DNA of 35,777 bases from Clostridia bacterium (GTDB lineage Bacteria; Bacillota; Clostridia; Oscillospirales; CAG-272), in contig JAFTXE010000080.1 in NCBI GenBank assembly GCA_017461745.1, forward strand, positions 1 to 35,777, read 5' to 3'. The notes beneath the pieces are model-generated. The model had not been told where the DNA came from and ran no database searches. It was given only the letters and a program-made list of their open reading frames with translations. Below, piece after piece: positions 8,350-17,299 of the stretch. How positions within the stretch are numbered: the stretch's first letter is position 1; each line of letters begins with the position of its first letter. Made by a program: the position numbers and the translations under genes.

Positions 8350-10575
8350 CTATACTCTGAACTGAATTTCTGTTACAATATTTGTCACAAAGCTTACAAG
8401 CTTTCCGAGCAGTGTCGAGAACAGAATTGCTATAAACATGATTACTACCATACCGAGTATGGTTCCAAGTGTGGTAAGGAAGTTCTTGCCCATCGGATAA
8501 TCGTGCGTTACCATCATACCGAAGAATATGAGTATTCCCGCCCAAATAAACGCAAATGCGTTTATAACCGAGAGGATATCAAGCTCTTCAGCTACGAGAA
8601 CGTTAGACACGAGAGTTGTGGGTATAAGAATGATAACCATAGGAGCAAGCGCATAGCAGGTTGCTATGAATATGTCCTTATAGCTTCCTTCACCGTCGAA
8701 CAGTGTGGTCAGACACCAGTTAGCTATCGTCCAGAGAGCGAAGGGCGCGCCTACGCTGAGGATAACAGCGATTATGGTGGAGTAATTTTCCTGCGGATTA
8801 AGCAGGTAGCCCTGACCGATCGCCTGATAGTAGAATGCTACGATAACGGCAGCGAGAATGGTAATAGCCGCTCTGAGCGAGCCTCTCTTCTCGTGCTTGA
8901 GGTCCCAGAAGCCGTCGAACGGGTGGAATATTACGTGGAACACGTATATGATCTCCTGTCCGTAGGTCTTCTTTTCGCCCGAGGTCGCAACTCTCTTGTT
9001 GACCTTCTTAGCGTGCTTCAAGAGCTTGGACCAAGCTATTGCTACCGCGATAACTACAATAGGAATAAGAATAATGTAATTTGACAGCCACTCTTTTCTA
9101 AGGTCCTTATACGCTACGGAATAGTTTTCCGTATCGTATGCTGCCTTATAGTACTCGAGTGCTTCCTCAAGGTCGTTGCTTCTGTACAGAGCGTTACCGA
9201 TTCCGATATACGCAGCGTCGAAGTTGGAGTTTCTCTTGAGTATCTCCATCCAGTCGTCGATAGCTCTGTCGTAGCTACGCTGGTTCTGGTTATGGAGAGC
9301 GTTTATAAGGATATCACCGTACTCGGTTCTCTCATAAACTGTAAAGGATTTTGCGGTTCTGTCAAGCAGGAGCATATTGTCGCCCTGATATACGACAGCG
9401 GCAAGTCCCTTAGAGGAGATGTTACCGAGCTGACGACCCGTGTCACCGAAGGCGAACAGCAGGTTTCCGTCGTAGTCGTAAGTGAATACCTTACTTCTCT
9501 TCTGGTCGATAATAGACCAAGTCTTCTCAGGTCCTGTCGCAACGTCAACGATAGTTGAAACACCGAAGATCTCGTCAGAAACGTTTACCTTCTTCATATC
9601 AACCTCACCCGAGGGAGGATAGAATCCGTTTCTTCTCATGATCTCAGTTCCCGCAGCGTTAAGCATCTTAACGGGAGCGTAGTCACCCGAGGTGGATTTG
9701 CCCGTAATAGCGGACTGTACGTTATTCTCGTCGATAGAGGACGTGGTAACGTAGATAAAGTCGTCAAACAACGCTATGTTGTTAAACTCAGTTGAAACGT
9801 AGGACTGAGAGAGTGCTCTCTGCTCTTCGGTCTGGAATCTTCTCCAGATGGAGTCCCAAGCGGAGATAACGACCTTCTGAGCTCCGACGAATCCTGTAAA
9901 CTGACCCTCGTCGGTCATAACGATAATACCCTGATAGGTGGTTGAGGATACGACGTAAAGTCTGTCGTACTGGTCAACCGCAACTGCAACGGGCTTATAT
10001 ACCGCGCCTTCGTCGAAAAGCTCAGACTCAGGCTGAGGGATAACGGAAAGGAAGTTTCCGTCACGGTCAAAGGTGATAATTCTGTTATTGTTGGTATCAC
10101 AAACGAATATTCTACCTGGGATCTCCTCTGCTCCGACTCTCTTATCGGGAGTGATGAACACGCCCTGAGGAGCGGAAAGCTTATCGGGAACGCCCTGCTC
10201 GTTTATAAAGCTTTCAATAATGAATTTTACCTTATAGTATCTGTCGAGAACGACGATTCTGTTGTTGTCCGTATCTGCGATATATACGTTCATCTCATCG
10301 TCAACCTCAAGGTCTGAGGGGTTGGATATGGTCTTCTTTGCCGCAAGAGCGTCGTCCTTAAGACCCGAATAGTACTTCTTGAGTAACACTTCGTCATCAA
10401 GTCCCATATACGCCGAGTCAACAGACTTAGCGGGGTTATATGCGTCAGGTGAGTGAAGCGCCGTTCCGTTTATGGAGTACGTATAGGTCTGATAAGGAGC
10501 GCTTGCGCTTACAGGAAGAGCCATCATCATGATAAACGCAAATATTACGCAAATAACTGCTGTTATTTTTTTCAT
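8350..10575 (-). CDS. NHL beta-propeller / TPR / YIP1 membrane fusion protein
   Basis: A 741-residue membrane protein built from three recognisable parts. A signal peptide (1-25) is followed by an NHL-type propeller at about 84-415, with repeats of the form NVYIADTDNNRIVVLD and RIFVCDTNNNRIITFD. A TPR-like helical pair follows at about 420-495 (RAIDDWMEILKRN, AYIGIGNALYRSNDLEEAL), then a transmembrane helix at 499-516, a basic linker, and a C-terminal domain with about five helices at 540-741 that matches the YIP1 family. The propeller should face outside and YIP1 sit in the membrane. It lies between the first permease pair and the DUF5696-like gene (21-base gap). A role as organiser or sensor of the transporter is inference; no catalytic motif is visible. 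Confidence 0.85.
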   Translation of the reverse strand: MKKITAVICVIFAFIMMMALPVSASAPYQTYTYSINGTALHSPDAYNPAKSVDSAYMGLDDEVLLKKYYSGLKDDALAAKKTISNPSDLEVDDEMNVYIADTDNNRIVVLDRYYKVKFIIESFINEQGVPDKLSAPQGVFITPDKRVGAEEIPGRIFVCDTNNNRIITFDRDGNFLSVIPQPESELFDEGAVYKPVAVAVDQYDRLYVVSSTTYQGIIVMTDEGQFTGFVGAQKVVISAWDSIWRRFQTEEQRALSQSYVSTEFNNIALFDDFIYVTTSSIDENNVQSAITGKSTSGDYAPVKMLNAAGTEIMRRNGFYPPSGEVDMKKVNVSDEIFGVSTIVDVATGPEKTWSIIDQKRSKVFTYDYDGNLLFAFGDTGRQLGNISSKGLAAVVYQGDNMLLLDRTAKSFTVYERTEYGDILINALHNQNQRSYDRAIDDWMEILKRNSNFDAAYIGIGNALYRSNDLEEALEYYKAAYDTENYSVAYKDLRKEWLSNYIILIPIVVIAVAIAWSKLLKHAKKVNKRVATSGEKKTYGQEIIYVFHVIFHPFDGFWDLKHEKRGSLRAAITILAAVIVAFYYQAIGQGYLLNPQENYSTIIAVILSVGAPFALWTIANWCLTTLFDGEGSYKDIFIATCYALAPMVIILIPTTLVSNVLVAEELDILSVINAFAFIWAGILIFFGMMVTHDYPMGKNFLTTLGTILGMVVIMFIAILFSTLLGKLVSFVTNIVTEIQFRV

Positions 10576-10590
10576 AGTCTCCTCCTGTAA

Positions 10591-11466
10591 TTAGTCCTTC
10601 ATACCACTCGAACCCATCGTTTCGATGATGTTCGACTGAGAAATTACGAATACCGAAATCGGTACGAGCATCATTACGACCGTAGCAGCGGCACTTGCGC
10701 CCGCACGCTTGATTCCTCCTGCCGTTATCTGCTGAATAGCGTAGTTCAGAGATTTGAGCTGCTCGGAGTGAATGTAGATAGATGCTCCCGCGTTCCAAAG
10801 GTCTTGGAACGAATAGATAATAAGTGTCAGCCAAGCGGGCTTAACCATGGGCATCGCTATCGTCCAGAAGGTTCTGAGCTCGCTCGCTCCGTCAAGACGC
10901 GAGCTTTCAAGCACTGCGTCGGTAACGCTGGACTCCATGAACTGCTTCATGAGGTAAAGTCCGAGGGTTGAGCCCCAAGCGGGGATTATGATTGCCCAAT
11001 ATGTATCGATTATCTGCATTGCACTCATAAGAATGAAGCAGGTAATAGCGGTAACCGTCTTATGGAACATAAGGGAGGTCTGTACGAGCTTGAACATTCC
11101 CTTTCTTCCGGGGAACTTGATCTTTGCCATTGCGTATGCCGCAAGTGAAGCGAAGAACAGGTGTCCTACAGTACCCGCAACCGAGGTAAACACGGTGTTG
11201 AATATGTATCTTGAGAAAGGAACGAGGTTTCCGCTCATGAGAGTGAACAAATCCTTGAAGTTCTTAAACGTGGGCTTGGATACGTAAAATCTTGGGGGGA
11301 ACATCCAAAGCTCGTCAAGAGGCTTGAGAGACTGGATGATTACGTAGTACATAGGGATAAACATGAATATGCCGAGGATTACGAGAATAAACGTAATTCC
11401 TGCGTCACCTCCACGGGATCGTGCAAGTACGACTTTATGTTTTCTTGTTCTCAGTTTCTGTGCCAT
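10591..11466 (-). CDS. Carbohydrate ABC transporter permease, MalG-type (first pair)
   Basis: Inner-membrane sugar-type permease of 291 residues, normal length, with a basic N-terminus, six helices and a clear EAA loop (LESSRLDGASELRTFWTI, then MPMVKP) in the second half. The start ATG at 11466 follows the TGA of the upstream permease with one base between, and GGAGG precedes it, so the pair is translationally linked. It pairs with 11468-12415 and, by gene order, with the large solute-binding protein at 12451-15909. No ATPase is encoded in this operon, so a housekeeping MsiK-like ATPase from elsewhere is presumably used. Confidence 0.94.
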   Translation of the reverse strand: MAQKLRTRKHKVVLARSRGGDAGITFILVILGIFMFIPMYYVIIQSLKPLDELWMFPPRFYVSKPTFKNFKDLFTLMSGNLVPFSRYIFNTVFTSVAGTVGHLFFASLAAYAMAKIKFPGRKGMFKLVQTSLMFHKTVTAITCFILMSAMQIIDTYWAIIIPAWGSTLGLYLMKQFMESSVTDAVLESSRLDGASELRTFWTIAMPMVKPAWLTLIIYSFQDLWNAGASIYIHSEQLKSLNYAIQQITAGGIKRAGASAAATVVMMLVPISVFVISQSNIIETMGSSGMKD

Positions 11467-11467
11467 A

Positions 11468-12415
11468 TCACGATCCTCCTACCTTAGAAAGTAGCTTCTT
11501 GATCAACGCATTCGCGCCTACCATAACTACGAACAGTACGACTGCTATGGTTGACGAATAACCGATCTCGAAACGCTGTGAGCCGTAGTCCTCAAGGTGA
11601 TGGACTATGGTATGCGCTGCGTAGTCAACTGACGGGAATCCGCAGAGCGCCGTAACAACAGCTCCAAATCCGAAGGAGTTGGTGATGGACATGACCGCAC
11701 CGAACATAAGCTGAGGCTTCATGTTGGGAAGGGTGATATACCAAAGCTCCTGCCATCTGTTTCTGATACCGTCAACCGCACCTGCCTCGAACTGCGCCTT
11801 ATCAATTCCCTGCAAACCTGCAATGAAGGAAAGGAAGGACGTACCGAGCGAGGTCCAGATCGCGACCACGATACACAGGGGCATTACCCAGTCTGCGTCC
11901 TGGAAGAACTGAATTTCCTCAGTTATAATTCCAAGCTCGAGAAGGACTGCGTTAGCCCAACCGTACGCGTCTCCCGAGAAAAGCGTACCCCAAACGAGGT
12001 AAACCTGACCCGCAATGGAGGGGGCGTAGAAGATAAGGGTTACTATTGCTCTTATCTTCGGAGAAAGCTCATTGATGAACCACGCTACCATCAGTGACAT
12101 GATATAGGAAGCGGGTCCGACAATGGCGGCAAATATGAATGTGTTCTTTGCTGCGATAAGGAATATGTCGTCATCGAGGAACAACCTTACGTAGTTGTCG
12201 AGCCAGACAATATTCGGCATCTGAAGCATGTTAAAGTCTGTAAAGCTGATTACAATGGAAAGCACAACGGGCAATACGGTAAACAAGGTAAAGACAAGCA
12301 TATAGGGCGCTACCATGAGGTAAGCTACTTTATTGCGCTTGATCTCTTTCCATGTCCACTGCGCTTTTGTCATTTCACTGCGCGATACAGCTTTTTTCTC
12401 TGCCGTTTTTGACAT
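11468..12415 (-). CDS. Carbohydrate ABC transporter permease, MalF-type (first pair)
   Basis: Inner-membrane sugar-type permease of 315 residues with a Lys-rich N-tail, six predicted helices beginning near residue 33, and an EAA loop (FEAGAVDGIRNRWQELWYI, then LPNMKP). The loop region is close to the family norm, unlike its counterpart at 3508-4467. The start ATG has AAGGAG upstream. It is the second gene of the operon, 35 bases after the solute-binding protein, the usual SBP-MalF-MalG order of carbohydrate uptake operons in Firmicutes. Confidence 0.94.
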   Translation of the reverse strand: MSKTAEKKAVSRSEMTKAQWTWKEIKRNKVAYLMVAPYMLVFTLFTVLPVVLSIVISFTDFNMLQMPNIVWLDNYVRLFLDDDIFLIAAKNTFIFAAIVGPASYIMSLMVAWFINELSPKIRAIVTLIFYAPSIAGQVYLVWGTLFSGDAYGWANAVLLELGIITEEIQFFQDADWVMPLCIVVAIWTSLGTSFLSFIAGLQGIDKAQFEAGAVDGIRNRWQELWYITLPNMKPQLMFGAVMSITNSFGFGAVVTALCGFPSVDYAAHTIVHHLEDYGSQRFEIGYSSTIAVVLFVVMVGANALIKKLLSKVGGS

Positions 12416-12450
12416 GTACTTCTATCTCCTTAACTTAGATTTTTCTTACA

Positions 12451-15400
12451 TTATTTATATGCTTCGTAGGATTCAAGAGCGTCTGCCGCGCTTCTCAGAT
12501 CGGAAGCCGCCTTTGCGAAGAGACTGCTGTCAAGCTCTTCAAGGTCTTCTGCCATAGCTCTAAGCGAAGCATAGTCCTCGGTTTCATAATCCTTAATAAG
12601 CGCTAAGGTGTTCTTATAAACGTCGTTGTCCTCGTAAGTCGTTATCTCAAGAAGCTTGGTCTCTGCCTCTTCCATACGCTTCTGTGCCAGCGTCTGTCCG
12701 TCAGCAAGAGTTTCAAGTCCGAATTCCTGACGCTTACGTGTGATCTCGGTGTTTATAGTCTTTATGTAACTCTGCATCTCAGTTACAGGGTCTGCCTTAT
12801 TGTTGAACGCATCGAGGAACGCGAACTGAGTGTAACGCTCAACGATGTAACGTCCGGGATAGTTGGGTATTGCCGCAAGCTCAGCAAACTGAAGCTCAAG
12901 CTGCTCAAGCTCTGCGTCAGTCCAAGGCAAGCTGCGAAGTGCGGAAATATTTGCAGTCGCGTGCTTTGCGGAAGGACCGAGTATTGCAACCATTTCATTT
13001 GCGTAGTCTATCTGACACTGGTCGTCAGCGTGCCACTTCATGAATTCCCAAGCGCCTTCCTCATCCTCACATCCAACTATCATGGAGATTGCCGTAATGG
13101 TGGAAACCGACGCGTTGTTTATGTCGCCCGTTTCGTCCATGTAACCGGGAAGCGGATAGAAGCTCCACAAGCCTTCAATCTCGGTTGCGAATACCTTGAG
13201 CTGGTTGTAAGTAGCCGTGTAGGTTGCAAATCCGATAGGCATTTCACCCGTTCTGAAACGGTTTGCGAAATCGTACTTGTAGGGGAATGAATACATGGTG
13301 AACATTTCACACATGGTATTAAAAGCGTCAAGAGCTACGTTGGAGTCGAGGTTGATTCTCATTCCGTTATCAGCGAACAGCTCACCGCCAAGCTGATACA
13401 AGAAGATGTTCTCGTCCTTGGTCATACCGATCTCCATGTTGTTTGTCTGGAGTATCGGGATTATTTCCTTAACGTCGTCCCAAGTCTGAGGAACTGCGAT
13501 ATCGAGCTGATCGAAGATATCGTTACGAACGAACATCATCGTAAAGTTCTGAGTCTCGGGAAGTCCGTAGAAGTGAACGTCGCCCTCTGCGTTTTCTATC
13601 TGAAGAACGAGCATTGCGGATTCATTGAAGTCCGCCACTGCCTCGTCAAAGCCGTCCATGTCCTCTATCTGAACCAAAGCTCCGCGGATAGCGTAGTTGA
13701 TAACGTTATTCTGGTCAAGACCTATATATACGTCAGGTCCCATTCCTGAAAGGATAGAAGGCAGAAGCGTTGCGCCCGCAACGAGCTTAAGGTCAATGGT
13801 GACGCCCGTCTCGGGAGTGAAGTCGTTATTGATAAGACCTCTGATAACCTGCGACTGATCGCGTCCGTATGCAAGCCATACCTCAACCGCGTCGGTGTCC
13901 TCGGTCTCTACCATAGCACCCATACGGTTGTAGTTACGGAAGAAGCTCTGGATAAAGCTCTTTATCTCGTGAATGAGAGACTTGAAGAAGCCTGCCTTGG
14001 CAACGGGAAGCTCGTCATCAGCCGCGCTCTGAACTACTATATAGTCAAAGGTAAGAGGCTGAGTCTTTGCGTCGCTGAGCCAAGTACCGAGAGAACCGAT
14101 GTAAGTCTTGAGCTGCTCAAGGTTCTTTGCAACCTCGTCCTCGTTAGTACCCATGAGGTTAAGAACTCTGGCAACCTTTTCAAGAGTTGCGGTGTTCGAG
14201 CTCTTCTCTCCCGCGAACTTAACGAGCTCCTCAGCTACGTCATAAAGCTCTCTGGACTGAATAATCATGTCGATCATGGTATCGGGCATTACTCTTGCGA
14301 ATCCGTAGTCACGGTATTCGTCAGGCTTAGAGCCCGTCAGCTTAAGAATATTGAGGTAGTCGTTGTTGATAGAGTCAAGGGACTCCTGAACTCGTCTTAC
14401 GATATCACCCATGCTTCCGAGAGATACCTCAAAGCGAAGAGTATAAACAACGCCTTCCTTAAAATATATATTGAAGGTTCTGTCCTCGTACTCATCCTCG
14501 CCGACCTTGATCTGAGTTCCGTCAGTCAGCTTACCCGACTGCCAGTCGGAAGAGTAGTTGAACTGAAGCTTGCCCGCTTCCTCAAAAGGAATTCCGTTGT
14601 AGTATCCGTCCTCACCCATCGCAACGGAAGAATCGCTGTAGATGTAGAGGATTCTTGACGTATACATACCGTCGAGCAACGCCTGCTTGAAGCGAGTTGC
14701 GATATTATACATACCGCTGGACTCTACCTTGAAGGAATACTCTATCCACTGTCCTGCCGTCTGCCACTTGTCACCGCCAACGGTGTTAAGAATCGTTCTG
14801 TCGGTAGCGGCGGGAGAGGTTACCGCACTCGTGTTATCGGAGATAGGATAGATGGTCTGAGAGGAAGCTGCGGAATAATACTCAGCTTCTATCTTTATCT
14901 TGTCCTCTCCGTCGGGAGCGTCGGAATATTTCTCAAGATACTCCTCGTATGTAAGAGTTGAGCCTTCGTCCTCGCAAGGAACAAATCTTATCTCCGAGAT
15001 GACCATAGGCTCGTTTACGGATTCAAGCGATACCGTAAGCTTGCCCGTGTCCTCATCGGGAGCGAGCACGAACTGGAAGCTCTCCTGCATAAATCCGTTA
15101 GCGTCCTTGAACGCATATTCGGACCATGAAGGGCTCTGAACGAGGCTGGAGCGTATTTCATTTTTATCAATATCCGAAATAAAGAAACGAATGGTCTGGT
15201 CATTGACTACAGACGCAAGATCCTCCGTCCAATATTCAGGCATCGTATATACAATGTAACTCTTGCCGTCTTCCTCAAGAAGCTCCGCTTCAATTCCGAT
15301 GTCCTCAGCCGCGTCGAGATAGCTCTGCGCGCTTTCGTCCTCGGGAACTTCAAAACGACCGTCCTCATATGTATTCTTCCATATCTTAGGAATGGTCAGC

Positions 15401-15909
15401 GAACGCGCCTCCGAGAAAGGAGCCGAACCGTTGATCAAGAACATTCTCTCTATTGATGCCGATTTATTTTCAATAGGATAGTATTCGATGACCATGCTGT
15501 ATTTCGTTGCTTCGGTGATTTCGGGGATCTCCCAGGTCACAACGCCCGAAGAAGGAGTATAAAGACCTTTCTTTCCGCCAAATTCGCCTACGTACGCAAT
15601 ACTTGATTTGTCTTCGATTTTTTCAATATCCGTCGAGGGAGTGTAAACAACGCCCGCCGACGTCACGAAGGTATAACCCTCGGTCGCCTTGATGACGTAA
15701 TCATCTTCAGCTACGGGCACATTGTCAAACTGAGCAATGTACTCGTTGTACGAAATTGTGTTAAAGTCTCTGCCGCCGCTTATGATATTGCCGCCCGACT
15801 GTGCGCCGCCCGTTGCGTCCGAAGCGCCAACGGATATTACACTGCCGCACAACAGAAATACCAAAGCCAGCATCAGAGCTGTAACTCTTTGAAATTTCGT
15901 CGTTTTCAT
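12451..15909 (-). CDS. Giant extracellular solute-binding protein with carbohydrate-binding-like N-terminal half
   Basis: A 1152-residue exported protein, about 2.5 times the usual length of a family 1 sugar-binding protein. A Sec signal peptide ends near residue 30 (no acceptable lipobox). Two beta-rich modules follow: about 70-310, and about 335-500, whose KIKIEAEYYSA opening and later AGQWIEYSFKV are typical of CBM6/CBM35-type galactose-binding folds. A helical linker spans 505-625. Residues about 675-1085 are the binding-protein fold, with an AGATLLPSILSGMGPDVYIG segment and the late FMKWHADDQCQIDYANE helix; the end is helical. With no lipid anchor, it may be held by its partners or be released. 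It is the first gene of the operon; the start ATG has AGGAGG seven to eight bases upstream. Likely role: capture of an oligosaccharide for the permeases, inferred from family. Confidence 0.9.
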   Translation of the reverse strand: MKTTKFQRVTALMLALVFLLCGSVISVGASDATGGAQSGGNIISGGRDFNTISYNEYIAQFDNVPVAEDDYVIKATEGYTFVTSAGVVYTPSTDIEKIEDKSSIAYVGEFGGKKGLYTPSSGVVTWEIPEITEATKYSMVIEYYPIENKSASIERMFLINGSAPFSEARSLTIPKIWKNTYEDGRFEVPEDESAQSYLDAAEDIGIEAELLEEDGKSYIVYTMPEYWTEDLASVVNDQTIRFFISDIDKNEIRSSLVQSPSWSEYAFKDANGFMQESFQFVLAPDEDTGKLTVSLESVNEPMVISEIRFVPCEDEGSTLTYEEYLEKYSDAPDGEDKIKIEAEYYSAASSQTIYPISDNTSAVTSPAATDRTILNTVGGDKWQTAGQWIEYSFKVESSGMYNIATRFKQALLDGMYTSRILYIYSDSSVAMGEDGYYNGIPFEEAGKLQFNYSSDWQSGKLTDGTQIKVGEDEYEDRTFNIYFKEGVVYTLRFEVSLGSMGDIVRRVQESLDSINNDYLNILKLTGSKPDEYRDYGFARVMPDTMIDMIIQSRELYDVAEELVKFAGEKSSNTATLEKVARVLNLMGTNEDEVAKNLEQLKTYIGSLGTWLSDAKTQPLTFDYIVVQSAADDELPVAKAGFFKSLIHEIKSFIQSFFRNYNRMGAMVETEDTDAVEVWLAYGRDQSQVIRGLINNDFTPETGVTIDLKLVAGATLLPSILSGMGPDVYIGLDQNNVINYAIRGALVQIEDMDGFDEAVADFNESAMLVLQIENAEGDVHFYGLPETQNFTMMFVRNDIFDQLDIAVPQTWDDVKEIIPILQTNNMEIGMTKDENIFLYQLGGELFADNGMRINLDSNVALDAFNTMCEMFTMYSFPYKYDFANRFRTGEMPIGFATYTATYNQLKVFATEIEGLWSFYPLPGYMDETGDINNASVSTITAISMIVGCEDEEGAWEFMKWHADDQCQIDYANEMVAILGPSAKHATANISALRSLPWTDAELEQLELQFAELAAIPNYPGRYIVERYTQFAFLDAFNNKADPVTEMQSYIKTINTEITRKRQEFGLETLADGQTLAQKRMEEAETKLLEITTYEDNDVYKNTLALIKDYETEDYASLRAMAEDLEELDSSLFAKAASDLRSAADALESYEAYK

Positions 15910-16225
15910 TCAAAATTCCTCCTGATTATTGTTTGGGAAAGCGCCGTGAAACGCGCCATCCTTAAGGTCTGATGTTGCCACCAGTATTCACCGAATTTCT
16001 TTGTCAGTACAGTGAGGCGCGCGGACGCCGACACAGAACGAACGTCTGCGCACCGGCCACACTTTCAAGCATTACTCGGAAAGGCGCGCAAATCGGCATA
16101 TGCGCTCCCGTCAAGGCAACACCTATAATATACTCCAAAGGCAACGCACCGGTAAATCGCGTTGCTAAAGACACCCCAAGCCCGCAGCACCACGGGCACT
16201 GCGGGCAGGGATGTCCAATATCCAC
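15910..16225 (-). ncRNA. Structured 5' leader of the transport operon, possible novel regulatory RNA
   Basis: From the promoter at 16232-16260 to the first start codon lie about 315 transcribed, gene-free bases. The part 15990-16210 is much richer in G+C than the DNA upstream. Hairpins visible: 16180-16206 (8-bp stem GCCCGCAG/CTGCGGGC), 16141-16165 (7-bp stem GCAACGC/GCGTTGC) and 16086-16105 (5-bp stem GCGCA/TGCGC). The motif AAGGCAAC occurs twice (16112-16119 region and 16137-16145 region). I do not recognise it as a known riboswitch class and see no terminator before the gene. A cis-acting structured RNA is inference. Confidence 0.45.
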
Positions 16226-16231
16226 GATGAT

Positions 16232-16260
16232 ATCTTAACATATAATAAGAAAAAAGTCAA
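16232..16260 (-). promoter_or_regulatory. Sigma-A promoter of the seven-gene transport operon
   Basis: Minus strand: -35 TTGACT (16255-16260), 17-base spacer, -10 TAAGAT (16232-16237), predicted start near 16225. An imperfect dyad GGATGTCCAATATCC (16209-16223) lies just after the start point and could be an operator. Confidence 0.7.
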
Positions 16261-17085
16261 GTAAAAGCTTTCGCGCATTGAGGCGCAAAGCGAGGCGAGA
16301 AAGGTCGTTGAATTTTTTTGCTTTTTTGAAAAATCGTCGTTTTTACAGTTATTTTTCGGTATCATAAACAAAGGTAATTTATAATTACCCACTTTTGTCT
16401 GATATTCTTGTGTTTTATTAGCGTTTTTGTTGCTTTTGAACAATGTTTTGCGAGTCTTAAATTGCTCGTAATTTTGCAGTAAATTATTTTTACCACTGCC
16501 AAGTCGCCGCGGTAATTCAACCATAGCAAAAACCACATATTTTTTTGTGAATTTTAAACAAATTTGAGCTCAAATTTTCTACATCTTGAAAAATCACACA
16601 ATTTTGCGTTTTTTACTACCAAATTATCGTTTTTAACGAGTTTTTAATGCATTTTTCATCTCTCAAGGTGTATATCTTACATTTTTTTACTTTTTTATCA
16701 TTTGCAGTAATTTCAAGTCCTTTGCCCGTTTTTATTACAAAAAAAGCCTAATATAAAGCGCAATTCCAAACAAAATATACATCGCAGTCACAGCCACACT
16801 TCCACAGATGCGGCAAATATTCTTTAGCCTTCCCTTGAGAAAAAAGGTCGTTCGCAGTAGATGAGCGTAGCCGACGAAGTCGGCGTACTTTTTGCGGTAG
16901 CGTTATTTTTTAGAGATTGCCGCAGTTGAAATGATAAAGTGAGCGCGTATGTCAACAACCATCTCGGCAGAGGCGATCACTGCGTCGCCCGCGCACATTC
17001 GACAGAATGTACGACAAAAACTCAACAAAAAGTATTCATTTTTTAGCGGACGACCGATGGTCGCCCCCTACCGTTTTGAGAGGTA
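16261..17085. other. Gene-free AT-rich intergenic stretch
   Basis: About 825 bases without a supportable gene. It is full of T-runs on the plus strand. Visible structure: a palindrome GGTAATTTATAATTACC at 16373-16389; a hairpin with arms GCCGAC/GTCGGC near 16870-16884 followed by five T; and a hairpin CGACC/GGTCG at 17051-17063 in a GC-rich block of the type repeated widely in gut Firmicutes. The open frames here (for example 16165-16536 minus) overlap the operon promoter or are low-complexity, and have no ribosome binding site I trust. Confidence 0.6.
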
Positions 17086-17089
17086 TCCA

Positions 17090-17295
17090 AACCGCACCTT
17101 TAAATAAAAAAAAGAAACCCGTCAAACGTGCAGCAGCGTTTGACGTGGTTTCCACCTTAGAAAATACCATACTCCCAATTAAGCACAGCACAATATTCCA
17201 ACAGCCTTAACATTTATTTTTTCAAGTTCTTTGAAGGTGTCGGAAACTTTCTTTCAAGAAAGTTTCTGACAAAAAACCATTCAAAAAACTAACTT
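17090..17295 (-). repeat. 200-bp interspersed repeat, family R, copy A (terminator-bearing)
   Basis: One of four copies (others 21714-21904, 22273-22480, 26770-26950). Read on the minus strand it has a hairpin with arms GTCAGAAACTTTCTT/AAGAAAGTTTCCGAC type, a spacer including TTCAAAGAACTTGAA, then a second hairpin (arms GTCAAACG/CGTTTGAC inside AAACCC/GGGTTT) followed by a long T-run. It starts a few bases after the SufB-like stop codon, so this copy serves as the transcription terminator of that operon. Confidence 0.85.
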
Positions 17296-17299
17296 CAAA

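Noticed and set aside
16004..16225. Minus-strand 73-residue frame with a CPQCPWCCG start inside the operon leader
   Set aside because: It would begin with GTG at the predicted transcription start itself, with no ribosome binding site, and its Cys codons fall in the stem of a hairpin. Better read as structured leader RNA.
16165..16536. Minus-strand 123-residue frame
   Set aside because: It spans the operon promoter, is low in complexity, and has no credible start site.
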